The translations under genes were made by a program, and so were the position numbers. Of a stretch of DNA of 64,000 nucleotides, positions 44,773 to 56,712 are shown piece after piece. Each line of letters opens with the position of its first letter. Position 1 is the stretch's first letter. Origin of the DNA: Anisus vortex (taxonomy: Eukaryota; Mollusca; Gastropoda; Planorbidae); NCBI GenBank assembly GCA_949126835.1, contig OX421494.1:1240001-1304000 (forward strand), given 5' to 3'. The notes under the pieces are model-generated. The model was not told the DNA's origin and did no database searches. It was given only the letters and a program-made list of their open reading frames with translations.

Positions 44773-45090
44773 TTAATTAAAGCTCACTCGCACACAAAGG
44801 ACTACAGAATATTACAATGAAAGTGTCAATAAACAAATTAATAACAACACTTATTGGGCTCAAAATTCACAAAGAAATTAAAGTATTTACAACATCAACA
44901 ATAGATTACAACTTTTACTTAGAAAACTAAAATGTATAAAATTATATTAAATAAAAAACATCTAAATCTTGGCTTTGTTACACTTCAAGGTTCATGTAAA
45001 TCTGTCTTTGTAAATATTTCTTGCCAGATTTTCGGCCATAGGAAAACCAATTGACATTTTTGCACTTTTGAACCAATTAAGGAGCTAGAA

Positions 45091-48000
45091 TCAATGTTTC
45101 TGCATGCGGATGGACTTCACGCTTTTACTGACATTGTCCCAGTTTACCTTGGCGTGTCGATTGACTAAAGCCTCCATCTTGATTACCCAGGCCCACTCAC
45201 AGGGCATCTGATTGGCTGGGATTGTGGGGATGGTAATCGCCACTCCTCCGGAGGATAGTGAGGTGAAACTCAGTTGAGCCGGGTATCCCACGAGAGAGAT
45301 GTTACTGTTGCTGGACACCACTGGACGGCCCAATATTAATGTGGAGGTTTTAGGCCAGTCCAATAGAATTGCATAGACTACAGGCTTTGGTCCATCCGTC
45401 CTTGTTGTGTACCTAGTGATGAAAACCCAAACAATTGACAACAAAATGTAGATAATATTTGAAATGTAAGAAAAATTAAGTGAAAAACTGCGGATTAACA
45501 ATTATCATGCAAGTTATCAAAGAATTGGGGGAAATACAAAGTATTTTTAACATAAATGTTCAGATATCAAATGTTTAAAAAGTTCTGACAAAGATCTACA
45601 TTGCCAGAGTCCAACTTACCAGACATTAGGTGTGATGGAGTCATTTTGATATGTCCAGACACTTGATCTGTATATTGCCTCTCCATTGACTTTCAGCCAA
45701 GAGCCCAGCTGGCGAAGTCTTTCTTCATATATAGGTGAAATCTCTCCGTAGGATGTTGGGCCAACATTCACAAGCAAATTGCCACCAAGGCTAAAAATAA
45801 AATTAATTTTTTTCTCTGTGAAATATCTGGCTGAGACGTTTAAATCTTTGTTAAATGTTAAACATAATGTTTTTTTCCCTGTAGTTGAATTATAAATTTC
45901 AAAAAAATGAAATCAGTTAAGTTACCATCAACAAATATAATCATTAACCCTTTCAGTTCATGTACCATCAACCAAATATAATCATTAACCCCTTCAGTTC
46001 ATGTACCATCAACCAAATATAATCATTAACCCCTTCAGTTCATGTACCATCAACCAAATACAATCATTAACCCCTTCAGTTCATGTACCATCAACCAAAT
46101 ACAATCATTAACCCCTTCAGTTCATGTACCATCAACCAAATACAATCATTAACCCCTTCAGTTCATGTACCATCAACCAAATACAATCATTAACCCCTTC
46201 AGTTCATGTACCATCAACCAAATATAATCATTAACCCCTTCAGTTCATGTACCATCAACCAAATATAATCATTAACCCCTTCAGTTCATGTACCATCAAC
46301 CAAATACAATCATTAACCCCTTCAGTTCATCTTATCTTATCTTATACATTACAGACGCTCCTTCTATAAAGAAGATTATTGCGTCCTACGCTCATCCGTG
46401 GTCCGAGTCTAGTCTTGCATTTTTATTAATGTTTTAAATGATGTTAGGTTATTGGTTTTCCTGGTTTGTTCAGGCAACCCATTCCATGCCCGAATGCCAC
46501 TCGGGAAGAAAGAGTACTTATATGCATTTGTTCTCGCATAAGGGACAAGGAAGGTGTTTTTGTCTTTATGTTTATCTGAGCTTTGCAACAGATTGTTATT
46601 GGGTTGTATTTCTAAATTAGAGTTTAATGCCTTATGTATTATTACTACTTTACTCTTTGCCCTTCTGTCCTCTAGTGTTTCTAGGTTTAGTGATTTGACT
46701 AATGGTGTTACTCTTGTCAGTGGGGAATATTCACTAGTTATAAACCTTGCAGCTCTTTTTTGAATTTGTTCTAATTTTTTAATGTTTTCTTTAGTTGATG
46801 GGTCCCATACAGATCCTGCATATTCTAGTATAGGCCTAACTAATGTGAGATAGCATTTTAGTTTTATATTCTTATTACATTTGTAAAAGTTCCTTTTTAT
46901 GAATCCTAATGTTTTGTTTGATTTTTTAATTACTTCATCAATGTGAGGGTTCCAAGATAACTTATCATTTATTATTACTCCTAGATACTTAGCATTGCTA
47001 GTTTGAGTTAGTTCTTTACCATGAATGAAGTAGTTTGTTATTATTTGTTTCTTTTTCTTGGATACCCTTATTAGTTGGCATTTTTCTGGGTGAAAAGACA
47101 TACTCCAGTTTGATTCCCATTTTTGTAGTTCATCTAGGTCTTTTTGCAAAAGTTCACTATCTTTTCCTGTCTTTATTATTCTATAAATTATGCAATCATC
47201 GGCAAATAATCTTACTTTGGTGCCTGTGTTGATGCAATTTGGCAGATCATTAATGTAAATTAGAAATAGTAGGGGCCCTAGAACAGTTCCTTGTGGAACT
47301 CCTGAGTTTACTGTTATTGGTGATGACTTAGAGCCATTTATTATCACTGTTTGTTCTCTGCCTATAAGAAAGTCCTGAATCCACTGATGTAAGGGACCAG
47401 AGATGCCAAAGTATTTAAGTTTTTTAAGAAGACTAGAATGATGAACTTTATCAAATGCTTTTGAAAAATCTAGTAATATAGCATCAATTTGGTTGTTATT
47501 ATCTAATCCCTTAGACAAGTCATCTATTAAGCCTATTAATTGAGTCTCACATGATCTATTTTTCCTGAAGCCATGTTGGTGTGGGCACAGTGCATTTAGT
47601 TTGTCTAGATGATTTACTATACTACTATATATTATATGTTCAAGTAATTTACATGTTATGCTTGTTAGAGAAACAGGTCTATAATTTCCGGGGTCAGATT
47701 TATCTCCTTTTTTGAAAAGGGGGGTTACATTGGCTAATTTCCAATCTTTGGGCACTTTGCCCTGGTTTAGAGAGGCCTGGAAAAGTATTTTAAAGATTGG
47801 AGATATTTCATTAGTTAGTTCTTTAAGCAGTCTTGCTGGTATTTCATCTGGACCAGAAGCTTTGTTTACTTTTAAGTTGGTTAGGAGTTGTTTAATGCCT
47901 TTTTCATCTACATTTATATTTCCTATCTCTTCTAGTTTGTTTAAATTTATGAATATTTCTTTGTCACCTGGATTTGAAAAAGATGATGCAAAGTGTGTGT

Positions 48001-51000
48001 TTAGGATATTAGCTTTAGTTTCATTATCATTATAAGTTTCATTGTTTTGGCCTTTTAGTGGAGCTATGCCTGTAGTGTCCATTTTTCTTGATTTAATGTA
48101 GGACCATAAGTTTTTATTATTATCTTTAGAAATTACATTGTTTACATATTCATTCTGCAGCTGTCTGCTTAGTTTCTGAGTTAAATGTTTAATTTTTAGG
48201 TATTTTTTATGTAATCTAATTGAATTAGTTGCCTTAAACTTTTTGAATAGATTTTCTTTTTGTTTACACAGTTTCTTTAGTTTAGTGTTAAACCAACATT
48301 TGTTAATTTTATTTGATGTTTGTTTTGTTGGCACAGAGTCAGCCATTATTGCTTTTAAGTTGGTTTTTATAAATTGCCAAATATCTTCAACTGGACTATC
48401 TATATTGTATTTAGTAAGAAAATTGGTTTGGAATTTTATTGCTGCTTGATGTAGTTCTGTTGTGTTACATTTATTCCAGAGATAAATTATTCTTTTAGGT
48501 TTCTTGCTAATTTGGATTTTTATTTTGTTATTTACTCTGACAATATCATGATCTGAAAGTCCAGGGATTATTTCATAATCTAATACTAGTCCTGGTCTGT
48601 TCGTTAAAAATAAATCTAGTATATTATGGTTTCTTGTTGGTTTTTTATTAATTTGGTCTAAGTATTTCATGTATCAATTTGTATTTCATGTACCATCAAC
48701 CAAATACAATCATTAACCCCTTCATTTCACTGATATAGAAGATATAAAAGAGAAAAACTACATCAGAAAAAATGTCCCTCAGACATACTGAGACCCTTAC
48801 CTGATAGTGCTAGCTAACTCTGAGAGCAACTGCTCCATGGTCAGTATATCTTGGAGTCTGGCATTAGCTCTGTAGCCCCAAGAATATCTGTCTAGAGTCA
48901 TGCAGTTTTCCCACTTGTGACCAACAAGTTTTCCTAAATAGAATAATAATAAAAAAATACAAGTTTATTTATATCTTATCTTATCTTATACATTACAGAC
49001 TTCTATAGGTAAGATTATTGCGTCCTACGCTCATCCGTAGTCTAGTCTTGCATTTTTATTAATGTTTTAAATGATGTTAAGTTACTGGTTTTCCTGGTTT
49101 GTTCAGGCAACCCATTCCATGCCCGAATGCCACTCTGGAAGAAAGAGTACTTATATGCATTTGTTCTGGCATAAGGGACAAGGAAAGTGTTTTTGTCTTT
49201 ATGTTCATCTGAGCTTTACAACAGGTTGTTATTGGGTTGTATTTCTAAATTAGAGTTTAATGCCTTATGTATTATTACTACTTTACTCTTCTGTCCTCTA
49301 GTGTTTCTAGGTTTAGTGATTTGACTAATGGTGTTACTCTTGTCAATTGGGAATATTCACTAGTTATGAACCTTGCAGCTCTTTTCTGAATTTGTTCTAA
49401 TTTTGTTATGTTTTCTTTAGTTGATGGGTCCCATACAGGTGCTGCATATTATAGTATAGGCCTGACTAATGTGAGATAGCATTTTAGTTTTATATTCTTA
49501 TTACGTTTGTAAAAGTTCCTTTTTATGAATCCGAAGGTTTTGTTTGATTTTTTAATAACATCATCAATATGAGGGTTCCAAGATAACTTATAATTTATTA
49601 TTACTCCCAGATACTTAGCATTGTTAGTTTGAGTTAGTTCTTTACCATGATTATAGTAGTTTGTTATTATTAGTTTCTTTATCTTTGATATCCTTATTAG
49701 TTGGCAATTTTCTGGGTGAAAAGAAATACTCCAGTTTGATTCCGATTTTTGTAGTTCTTCTAGGTCTTTTTGTAGAAGTTCACTATCTTTTCCTGTCTTT
49801 ATTGTTCTATAAATTATGCAATCATCGGCAAATAATCTTACTTTTGTTCCTGTGTTGATGCAATTTGGCAGATCATTAATGTAAATTAGAAATAGTAAGG
49901 GTCCTAGAACAGTTCCTTGTGGAACTCCTGAGTTTACAGTTATTGGTGTTGACTTAGAGCCATTTATTGTCACTGTTTGTTCCCTGCCCATAAGAAAGTC
50001 CTGTATCCACTGATGTAAGGGACCAGAGATTCCAAAATATTTAAGTTTTTTTAGTAGACTAGAATGAGGAACTTTATCGAATGCTTTTGAAAAATCTAGT
50101 AATATAGCATCAATTTGGTTTTTATTATCTAATCCCTTAGACAAGTCATCTATTAAGCCTATTAATTGAGTTTCACATGATCTGTTTTTCCTGAACCCAT
50201 GTTGGTGTGGGCACAGTGTATTAAGTTTGTCTAGATGATTTACTATACTACTATAAATTATATGCTCAAGTAATTTACAAGTTATGCTTGTTAGGGAAAC
50301 AGGTCTGTAATTTCCAGGGTCGGATTTATCTCCTTTTTTGAAAAGGGGGGTTACATTGTCTAATTTACAATCTTTGGGCAAAGTGTGTGTTTAGGATATT
50401 AGCTTTAGTTTCATTGTCATTATAAGTTTCATTGTTTTTCCCTTTTAGTGGAGCTTTGCATGTAGTGTCCATTTTTCTTGATTTAATATAGGACCAGAAG
50501 TTTTTATTATTATCTTTAGAAATTACATTGTTTACATATTCTTTCTGCAGCTATCTGCTTAGTTTCTGAGTAATATGTTTAATTTTTAGGTATTTTTTAT
50601 GTAGGGTTAGTTGCTTTAAATTTTGTAAATAGATTTTCTTTTTGTTTACACAGTTTCTTTAGTTTAGTGTTAAACCAACATTTGTTAATTTTATTTGATG
50701 TTTGTTTTGTTGGCACAAAATCAGCCATTATTGCTTTTAAGTTTGATTTTATGAATTGCCAAATATCTTCAACTGGACTGTTTTTATTGTATTTATTAAG
50801 GAAAGTAATTTGAAATTTTATTGCTGCTTGATGTAGATTTGTTGTATTACATTTATTCCAGAGATAAATTATTCTTTTAGGTTTCTTGTTTATTTGGGTT
50901 TTTATTTTGTTATTTACTCTGAGAATATCATGATCTGAAAGACCAGGGATTATTTCATAATCTATTACTAGTCCTGGTCTGTTTGTTAAGAATAAATCTA

Positions 51001-54000
51001 GTATATTATGGTTTCTTGATGTTTTTTTTATTAATTTGATCTAAGTTTAGATTTTGGATGGTATTGATAAAAAGTTCACTTATTTCTTTTATGTGTTGGT
51101 GTTTTTCTATCGAGTAGCTATTCCAATTAATGTTGGGGAGGTTGAAGTCCCCCATTATCCAAATTACAGCATTTTTATGTTTTGTTTCAATGCTTGTGAT
51201 CTGATTACACAGATCAGTCGTGTATTCTGTTGTTGAGTTTGGTGGTCTATAAACACTGCCTACATTAAGTGGTTTTGAATTAGTTCTACTTATTTTACAA
51301 AGACTGACTCTATGTTATTATTAGATTCTATTTTAATTTCTTCAGCTATTAGGGTAGACTTTATGGCTAGTAAGACTCCTCCATGGTTGTCTGCCCTATC
51401 TTTCTTAAAAATTTCATAATTATTATTGAATATCTCTGTGTTGTATACATCTGGATTAAGCCATGTTTTGGAACCTGCAATTATGTCTGGTTCTTCATTA
51501 TTTATTAAAAGTTCCAAATCAGCTGTTTTATTTTTAATGCTTTGGAAGTTTATTGTTAGAGTTTTGAGGTTATGCTGATTTGGGGTTTTATGGGATTTAA
51601 AGAGTGTCTTTTTAATTATGTTTATTGGTGTTGATCTAGCTAAGGGTTTATTTAGGTCTAAGTTATTAACTTCTGGGCTTGTCAAGACACTGTAGGGGTC
51701 AGTGATATCCAAGTCATGAAAATTAAACAGAGCTGAACTAAATTGAGGCAACCCACACTGTACACAGTGCCAAAAGACATTTTTTTTCCTAACGCTATAT
51801 AAATAGGGGTGTTCATATGCAAGAATGCAGCATGGTACCATTCATCACAGGTGTCACATTGAATGGCTCGTTGTTTTGCTGTGCATGGCTTACTGCAAAT
51901 GTTACATCTATCTCTAACTGTCTTGGATGGGCCTGGGTTAAATTCTACATCGCCAGCCAAGAGCAACAATAATATTAAATGATTTTGTCTGTACCTGAAA
52001 ATTTTGTGCTTAAAATGGTTTAGGGAGATCTTTTTTAGGATGATATAAACATGTGTGTTGTCAATATCTTTAATGTTGTGGTGGTTAATTATTATCTGTT
52101 TATGGACAATTTCATGTTTGGGTAGTTTTAGTGTCATTACCAGAAATAGGGCTAAGACTACGATTACAAGTTTCATTTCCTTAATACTTAATAGTTTGGT
52201 GTTTTATAATTAAATATAGTAGTCCTAATTGATGTTTATTGTTTTTTATAAATAGGCTTTAGAATTTAGATTTAGGCTAAGATTTAATTGTAGCCTTATA
52301 TAGATCTAGTGGCAATTGTATTGTTTAAATATTGTGTTTAGTTGCGCCCTAGACAGCCTAATTAGTCAGATTTTGTAAACAAACAAAATGGCGGACTACG
52401 AAGCGCCTTAATTTTATACTAAATAATATTTTAAACTGGCAATTACAATCAAATATTCAATTTAAATACTATTTTAAGCATATATATATACCAAGTATTT
52501 ACTTAATTAAAGGTCAGTATAAAGTTTAAATGGTTGTTAGTCATTTAAATATGGAAAATATATAGAAAACTTAGCAGAGAAAAATGACAAGCGTCGCTAG
52601 AGACAGGAAGTTGGAAATCATATCTGTATCTATATATGGTTGATTGGAACAAAAATTATTAGTGTGAAAGTGAAAGTCAAACTGACAGGAAAGTGCTAAC
52701 CTGGTGTGTACTTGTCATTACAATCCCAGAATCCACCATGGGCACAGCGAGTGTTATTTCCCCAGCGGTCGTTTACCACAACAGTATCTTTAACAGGACT
52801 TTAACAAAACAAGCCAATAGATATAGGAAGATGTTGTAACATATCAAGCAAATAGATATAGGAAAATGTTGTAACATATCAAGCAAATAGATATAGGAAG
52901 TTGTTGTAATATAACAAGCAAATAGATTTAGGAAAATGTTGTAACATAACAAGCAAATAGATATAGGAAGTTGTTGTAATATAACAAGCAAATAGATTTA
53001 GGAAGATGTTGTAACAAAACCAGCAAATAGATTTAGGAAGATGTGTAACAAAACTAGCAAATAGATTTAGGAAGATGTTGTAACAAAACCAGCAAATAGA
53101 TTTAGGAAGATGTAACAAAACCAGCAAATAGATTTAGGAAGATGTTGTAACAAACCAGCAAATAGATTTAGGAAGATGTAACAAAACCAGCAAATAGATT
53201 TAGGAAGTTGTGTAACAAAACCAGCAAATAGGTTTAGGAAGATGTTGTAACAAAACCAGCAAATAGATTTAGGAAGTTGTGTAACAAAACCATCAAATAG
53301 ATTTAGGAAGATGTAACAAAACCAGCAAATAGATTTAGGAAGATGTTGTAAAAATAGATGATGATCGCAAGGAAACAAATGGCAGAGTCACATTTTGCAA
53401 TTTTTTAAGTTACATCCCCTACTCTATATATATAGTTATATATAGTACCGGGTATGTAATGAACACCTTAAAGGCTGCAGTAAAACAAAAAAAAATAAAA
53501 ATAGTTTCTATGTTTAAATTCCAAAGAAAAATCGAATAATTTTAAAATCTTATGTCAATGCACAAAACAATCCACAGTTTATAACAAATTTTTTCAAAAA
53601 TTTATTTAAAAACAAGAACTGGCTGTATCTATGAAACAAAACATTCCTTTACCGTACCTGTCATTGTATAGCCAAGCAATAAACTCTGTGGAGTTCCAGT
53701 ATGTGTCTGGTGCCATCCACTCCCCATCAGACCAGACAATCTCTGGCTTGTATTTGTTCACCAGCTCGTACAGCTCCGGCATTGTCTTTGTCTGTCATTC
53801 ATGAAAAAACAGTGGACAATTTTTCAACAGCTACACGTGGAGACTCTAAAGCAGGGTTTTCCCCAAATTTTGTTTGTGTGACCTAGTTATTTTTCATACT
53901 TTTACTTTGTGACCTAGTTATTTTCATTCTTTTACTTGTGACCAGATATTTTCACAATTTATACATCTAACATATAACAAGATGTAAATGTCCACACAAT

Positions 54001-56712
54001 TTCCACTTATAACAAGAGCTGTGGGTTAAATATGGTTAAAAGATAACAACTGTTCACTAGGGGGGGAAATGTTTTGCTAGTAAACCATGATGATGTGACA
54101 AAGATTTAGTATTTTATAACTTTTCTTCTTTTTGCCACCCAGTAATTTTGCTTTTTCTGGCCTCAGTCATTTGCAAAGCATTATCTATATACATAAAAAG
54201 AGAGTGTTTGTCCGCATACGGATCCCCATTGGTCAATTTGAAATCACGTGAGTTTGTGTCAAAGATCAGCCTAGGCCTATATTCTGTCTAATAATTTTTC
54301 ACATCGGACATGTGTCTTCGTTAGCTCAGTGGTTAACGTAGCGGACTGCTATGTGGGCTATACCTTTTTTTTTTTACTTTTTTTTTCAAACTTTTAAAAA
54401 CAAAAGACATTGTAAATCTACGGGCAATTTAGATTTTTGTTAAATAAAAATACTTCCCTTCTTTTTTACCCGATTACAATATTTATTTAAAATTACTTTC
54501 CTAAAAGTCTTCAGTCAAAAAAAATAATTTTAATATTAGATTTATAGCTTTCTTTTAATTGTAGTTTATAAAAATTTTATCTGCACCTTATACAATAATT
54601 TTTTTTTCACCCGGGGAACGCCGGGCAATTTAGCTTGTTAGGGATGAAAACAAAACAAAAAAACAACAACACCAAAAAGCAAGGGAAATAACTGTCAATG
54701 ATAAAGCTAAATACATATTTCTGTAGAGCTTGAAAATATTACAGGTTTTTACCCTGACAAAATCTTGTGTTTGGTAATTATTGGCTTGATCCTGAAGGAA
54801 CAGAGGATGAAACCATTCAAACATTGAGTGATAAACTCCAAACTTGAGACTTGTTCTGCTGCGAATTGAGTTGGCAAGATCACCTGAGAACAAAGACACA
54901 ACAAAGTCACGACACAAGCATTTACAAAGAATATAATCTTTTTAGAGTCGCCGCTGATAGCAAAGCTTAGCACTTAACTATACAGTTTCTTCAAGAAAGA
55001 ATGCACTTGCCGACTAAATCTCTTTTTGGTCCGACGTCCATGGCATTCCAGTTAAAAGAATATTTGGACGGCCAGTTTGTAAATCCTTCATGATGCTTTG
55101 AAACAAGAACAATATGGCTAAAAAAAGAGATATTCACTGTTAAATAAAAAGATTCAATTAAGCAAATGTAACCATCCACCACAAAATGAGTAGCAAGTCA
55201 CATTTGGGTCATTTTATTGAGCTATTAAGTTCATCTTTAAAGCCATTTCAATGCCAAATTCAATGGTGAAAACTATTTAAAGATTGGAAAAGTAGTATTT
55301 TAGCTAATAATGTATTACTGTAGCCTGTGTGTGGAACCTGATTTTGAGAAAATTCAAATTTACGTTTGTATTTTGATATTTTAGGCCGAATTTCAAAATT
55401 AAAATACTTTTAAAATAATTTATAAATATTTGATTAATAAATCCAATACGATAGACCTATAAAAAAATGAATAAATAAATAGAAATAATAAAAATCACAA
55501 AATCGATAGTTTCACCCCTGGCACACATTTTTTTTACTTTATCTCAAAATAGCCCGATGTGACCTGCGACTCATTTTGTTGTGAAGGGTCATAATTTAAA
55601 AACTTAAGTTTGATCAATTACTATTTATAAGCAGATAGCCTAATTTGTCTAGATGTTAACAGATATAAATTAAAAATATTATTTACTTGGCTCCAGAAGC
55701 CTGGAATATATCTGCCCACTGATCTGGGTTGTAGAATTCTGCATGAAACATTGGCCCGAAGTCAGCATATGTGAAGTCTGGCCTGTAGTTCTGTTGCATG
55801 TACATTATATAAGCTGGTACTTTCTCACCTTGCCAATTCCACCAAAACCATTCACTTCCAAAAGCTGGTACAGAAAAAACTCCCCAGTGGATGAAGATGC
55901 CAATTTTGCCCTCATCATACCAGTCTATGAAAAGAAACAAAATACAGAAGTTACAAAAGTAGGGCCCTTACGGTTACCCATATTAAACTTAGGCCTATTT
56001 CTAAATACATAGTAACATAGCCTACTATTAACAAGTGAGTTAGAATACATAATTACATAACACAGACCATAACATTGATCATACAGTATACAGAATGACA
56101 ACAGCGTTGGTAAAACGTCTTATTAAAAAAAAAAACAAATAAAGAATATTCAATAATATTGATGCCGCTTTTCGGTAGGCTATTTCATTTGAAGTATTTG
56201 TGAAACACTGGCTGGTTATAACTAGATTATGATTAGGCCCTATGATTATGAATTAGGCATAGGCCTACTTACTAATACCTTACTAAAGCGCTACAGCCAC
56301 TACAGTATGGGTAGGTAACAGCTAGTGGATCTACACTACTACTACTAACTACTAGTAGCCGTAAGCTTTTACCGTACGCTACTACTAGTGTGTAGTAGTC
56401 TATAGATTACACTCTAAGACACTTACAGTAGGCCTACTAACTTAACTGACTTTAACTAGGGCTACACTTAGACTTAGGCTTACAGCAGTCTTCAGTAGCA
56501 CCGTTACAGTGTTACACTTTGCCTTATCATGCCTTATACTTATGCTGTATACTGTATGAGTATGCTGTATGACTGTATGCTATGTAACTATGTACATTAT
56601 TATTATTCAAATACTTACCAGGAAGAGGACGGGAATCTAATGATTTCCAATTCGGATCATATCGACCACTCGCCGTATAAATAAAAAAGGCTAATATGAA
56701 AAGCCGAAGCAT
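45091..56712 (-). CDS. Alpha-L-fucosidase (GH29), copy 2
   Basis: Nine exons on the minus strand with the same lengths as copy 1: 56619-56712, 55687-55924, 55011-55117, 54753-54883, 53658-53791, 52701-52798, 48801-48933, 45620-45790, 45091-45412; 475 residues. No stop or frameshift is seen. Differences from copy 1 are few: the signal peptide reads AFFIYTASG instead of [16 protein letters not shown] replaces SMFKAEF, WSDGEW replaces WSDGDW just after the nucleophile Asp212, NNTRC replaces NNTPC (exon 6), and there are a few changes in the C-terminal domain (for example GYPAQ for GYQAQ). The exon 6 acceptor has become AAG. LINEs sit in introns 6 and 7 and a Helitron-like element in intron 3, all presumably spliced out. 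Both copies look active, so dosage or divergence in expression is a reasonable guess. Confidence 0.93.
45923..46334. repeat. 41-bp minisatellite in intron 7 of fucosidase copy 2
   Basis: About ten units of CCATCAACCAAATACAATCA plus TTAACCCCTTCAGTTCATGT plus A. One further unit lies at 48681-48728 on the far side of the LINE, so the LINE landed inside the array. Duplication copy 1 has the single unit start CCATCAACCAAATAT at 33502. Confidence 0.9.
46338..48665 (-). mobile_element. CR1/Jockey-type LINE, 5'-truncated, intron 7 of fucosidase copy 2
   Basis: Minus-strand non-LTR element with reverse transcriptase. The 3' end is the tail shared with SINE B (GACGCAATAATCTTC, then AGAAGGAGCGTCTGTAATG) followed by a TAAGA-type microsatellite. 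The 5' end is truncated within the endonuclease, at the site corresponding to about 51045 of the older LINE at 48979. It lies within the 41-bp array. Confidence 0.9.
46409..48670 (-). CDS. LINE reverse transcriptase ORF, intact, 753 aa
   Basis: Codons 1-60 hold the end of an APE-type endonuclease (GLSDHDIV at 37-44). The RT domain spans about 265-560: KASGPDEIP (270-278), [14 protein letters not shown] (401-407), [14 protein letters not shown] (456-469) and the catalytic FADD (489-492). The thumb/C-terminal region has the [19 protein letters not shown] and [11 protein letters not shown] phrases typical of CR1/Jockey-group elements. The frame is uninterrupted, so insertion is young. The first codons (M-K-Y) come from flanking DNA at the truncation point, so this is not the element's natural start. 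It cannot be autonomous because most of the endonuclease is missing. Confidence 0.92.
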   Translation of the reverse strand: MKYLDQINKKPTRNHNILDLFLTNRPGLVLDYEIIPGLSDHDIVRVNNKIKIQISKKPKRIIYLWNKCNTTELHQAAIKFQTNFLTKYNIDSPVEDIWQFIKTNLKAIMADSVPTKQTSNKINKCWFNTKLKKLCKQKENLFKKFKATNSIRLHKKYLKIKHLTQKLSRQLQNEYVNNVISKDNNKNLWSYIKSRKMDTTGIAPLKGQNNETYNDNETKANILNTHFASSFSNPGDKEIFINLNKLEEIGNINVDEKGIKQLLTNLKVNKASGPDEIPARLLKELTNEISPIFKILFQASLNQGKVPKDWKLANVTPLFKKGDKSDPGNYRPVSLTSITCKLLEHIIYSSIVNHLDKLNALCPHQHGFRKNRSCETQLIGLIDDLSKGLDNNNQIDAILLDFSKAFDKVHHSSLLKKLKYFGISGPLHQWIQDFLIGREQTVIINGSKSSPITVNSGVPQGTVLGPLLFLIYINDLPNCINTGTKVRLFADDCIIYRIIKTGKDSELLQKDLDELQKWESNWSMSFHPEKCQLIRVSKKKKQIITNYFIHGKELTQTSNAKYLGVIINDKLSWNPHIDEVIKKSNKTLGFIKRNFYKCNKNIKLKCYLTLVRPILEYAGSVWDPSTKENIKKLEQIQKRAARFITSEYSPLTRVTPLVKSLNLETLEDRRAKSKVVIIHKALNSNLEIQPNNNLLQSSDKHKDKNTFLVPYARTNAYKYSFFPSGIRAWNGLPEQTRKTNNLTSFKTLIKMQD
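49449..50381 (-). pseudogene. LINE reverse transcriptase fragment
   Basis: 310 codons covering the RT core ([36 protein letters not shown]), very close to the LINE at 46409. The frame starts at a deletion that removes the N-terminal linker before [12 protein letters not shown] and stops early because of a changed codon after LVRPIL. Inactive. Confidence 0.88.
51290..52176 (-). pseudogene. LINE 5' ORF: signal-like leader, 2A-like motif, PHD finger, endonuclease start
   Basis: Frame from 52176: hydrophobic N-terminus ([14 protein letters not shown]), then at 51928-51954 the 2A-like motif GDVEFNPGP (residues 75-83), then the zinc ligands of a PHD finger ([13 protein letters not shown]). After a frameshift near 51800 the adjacent frame supplies the last PHD part (WHCVQCGLP) and the beginning of an APE-type endonuclease ([21 protein letters not shown]). 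The frame ends at 51290 from a second frameshift. 2A motifs cause ribosome skipping between Gly and Pro and are known from several invertebrate non-LTR elements. Confidence 0.8.
52805..53352. repeat. About 33-bp minisatellite next to the exon 6 acceptor, copy 2
   Basis: About 17 units related to the copy 1 array (34825) but drifted to AGCAAATAGATTTAGGAAGA plus TGTTGTAACAAAACC, with several shorter units. It begins within about 7 bp of the exon 6 acceptor. Minus-strand open frames are artefacts. Confidence 0.92.
54184..54638 (-). mobile_element. Helitron-like non-autonomous element, intron 3 side of fucosidase copy 2
   Basis: Starts TCTATATACATAAAAAGAG and ends with a short hairpin (CCCGG..CCGGG) about 15 bp before TTTAGCTTGT. 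It carries a tRNA-like stretch GTTAGCTCAGTGGTTAACG as seen in many such elements. It sits between A and T, with no target duplication. At the same place copy 1 (about 36762) has no insertion. It lies between exon 4 and exon 5 coordinates of the gene (intron 4). Strand is uncertain; as written the 5' end is on the plus strand. Confidence 0.7.

Larger units (their letters stand above)
48979..52635 (-). mobile_element. CR1/Jockey-type LINE, near full length but decayed, intron 6 of fucosidase copy 2
   Basis: Minus strand. Boundaries come from comparison with copy 1 intron 6: TTTATTTATATC is interrupted and resumes near GTTGATTGGAAC. From 5': untranslated leader with TCCGCCATTTTG (52383-52395), an ORF with signal-like N-terminus, 2A motif and PHD finger, an endonuclease, the reverse transcriptase, and a tail of TAAGA repeats. 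Damage: a frameshift inside the PHD region (about 51800), another in the endonuclease (about 51290), and a deletion of about 230 bp at 50381, between endonuclease and RT. Confidence 0.88.

Noticed and set aside
46338..52635. Pseudogenisation of fucosidase copy 2 by LINE insertion
   Set aside because: Both LINEs lie within introns; all nine exons keep length, phase and splice ends.
54315..54360. tRNA gene at GTTAGCTCAGTGGTTAACG
   Set aside because: Only a 5' half-like segment, embedded in a Helitron-like element; no T-arm follows.
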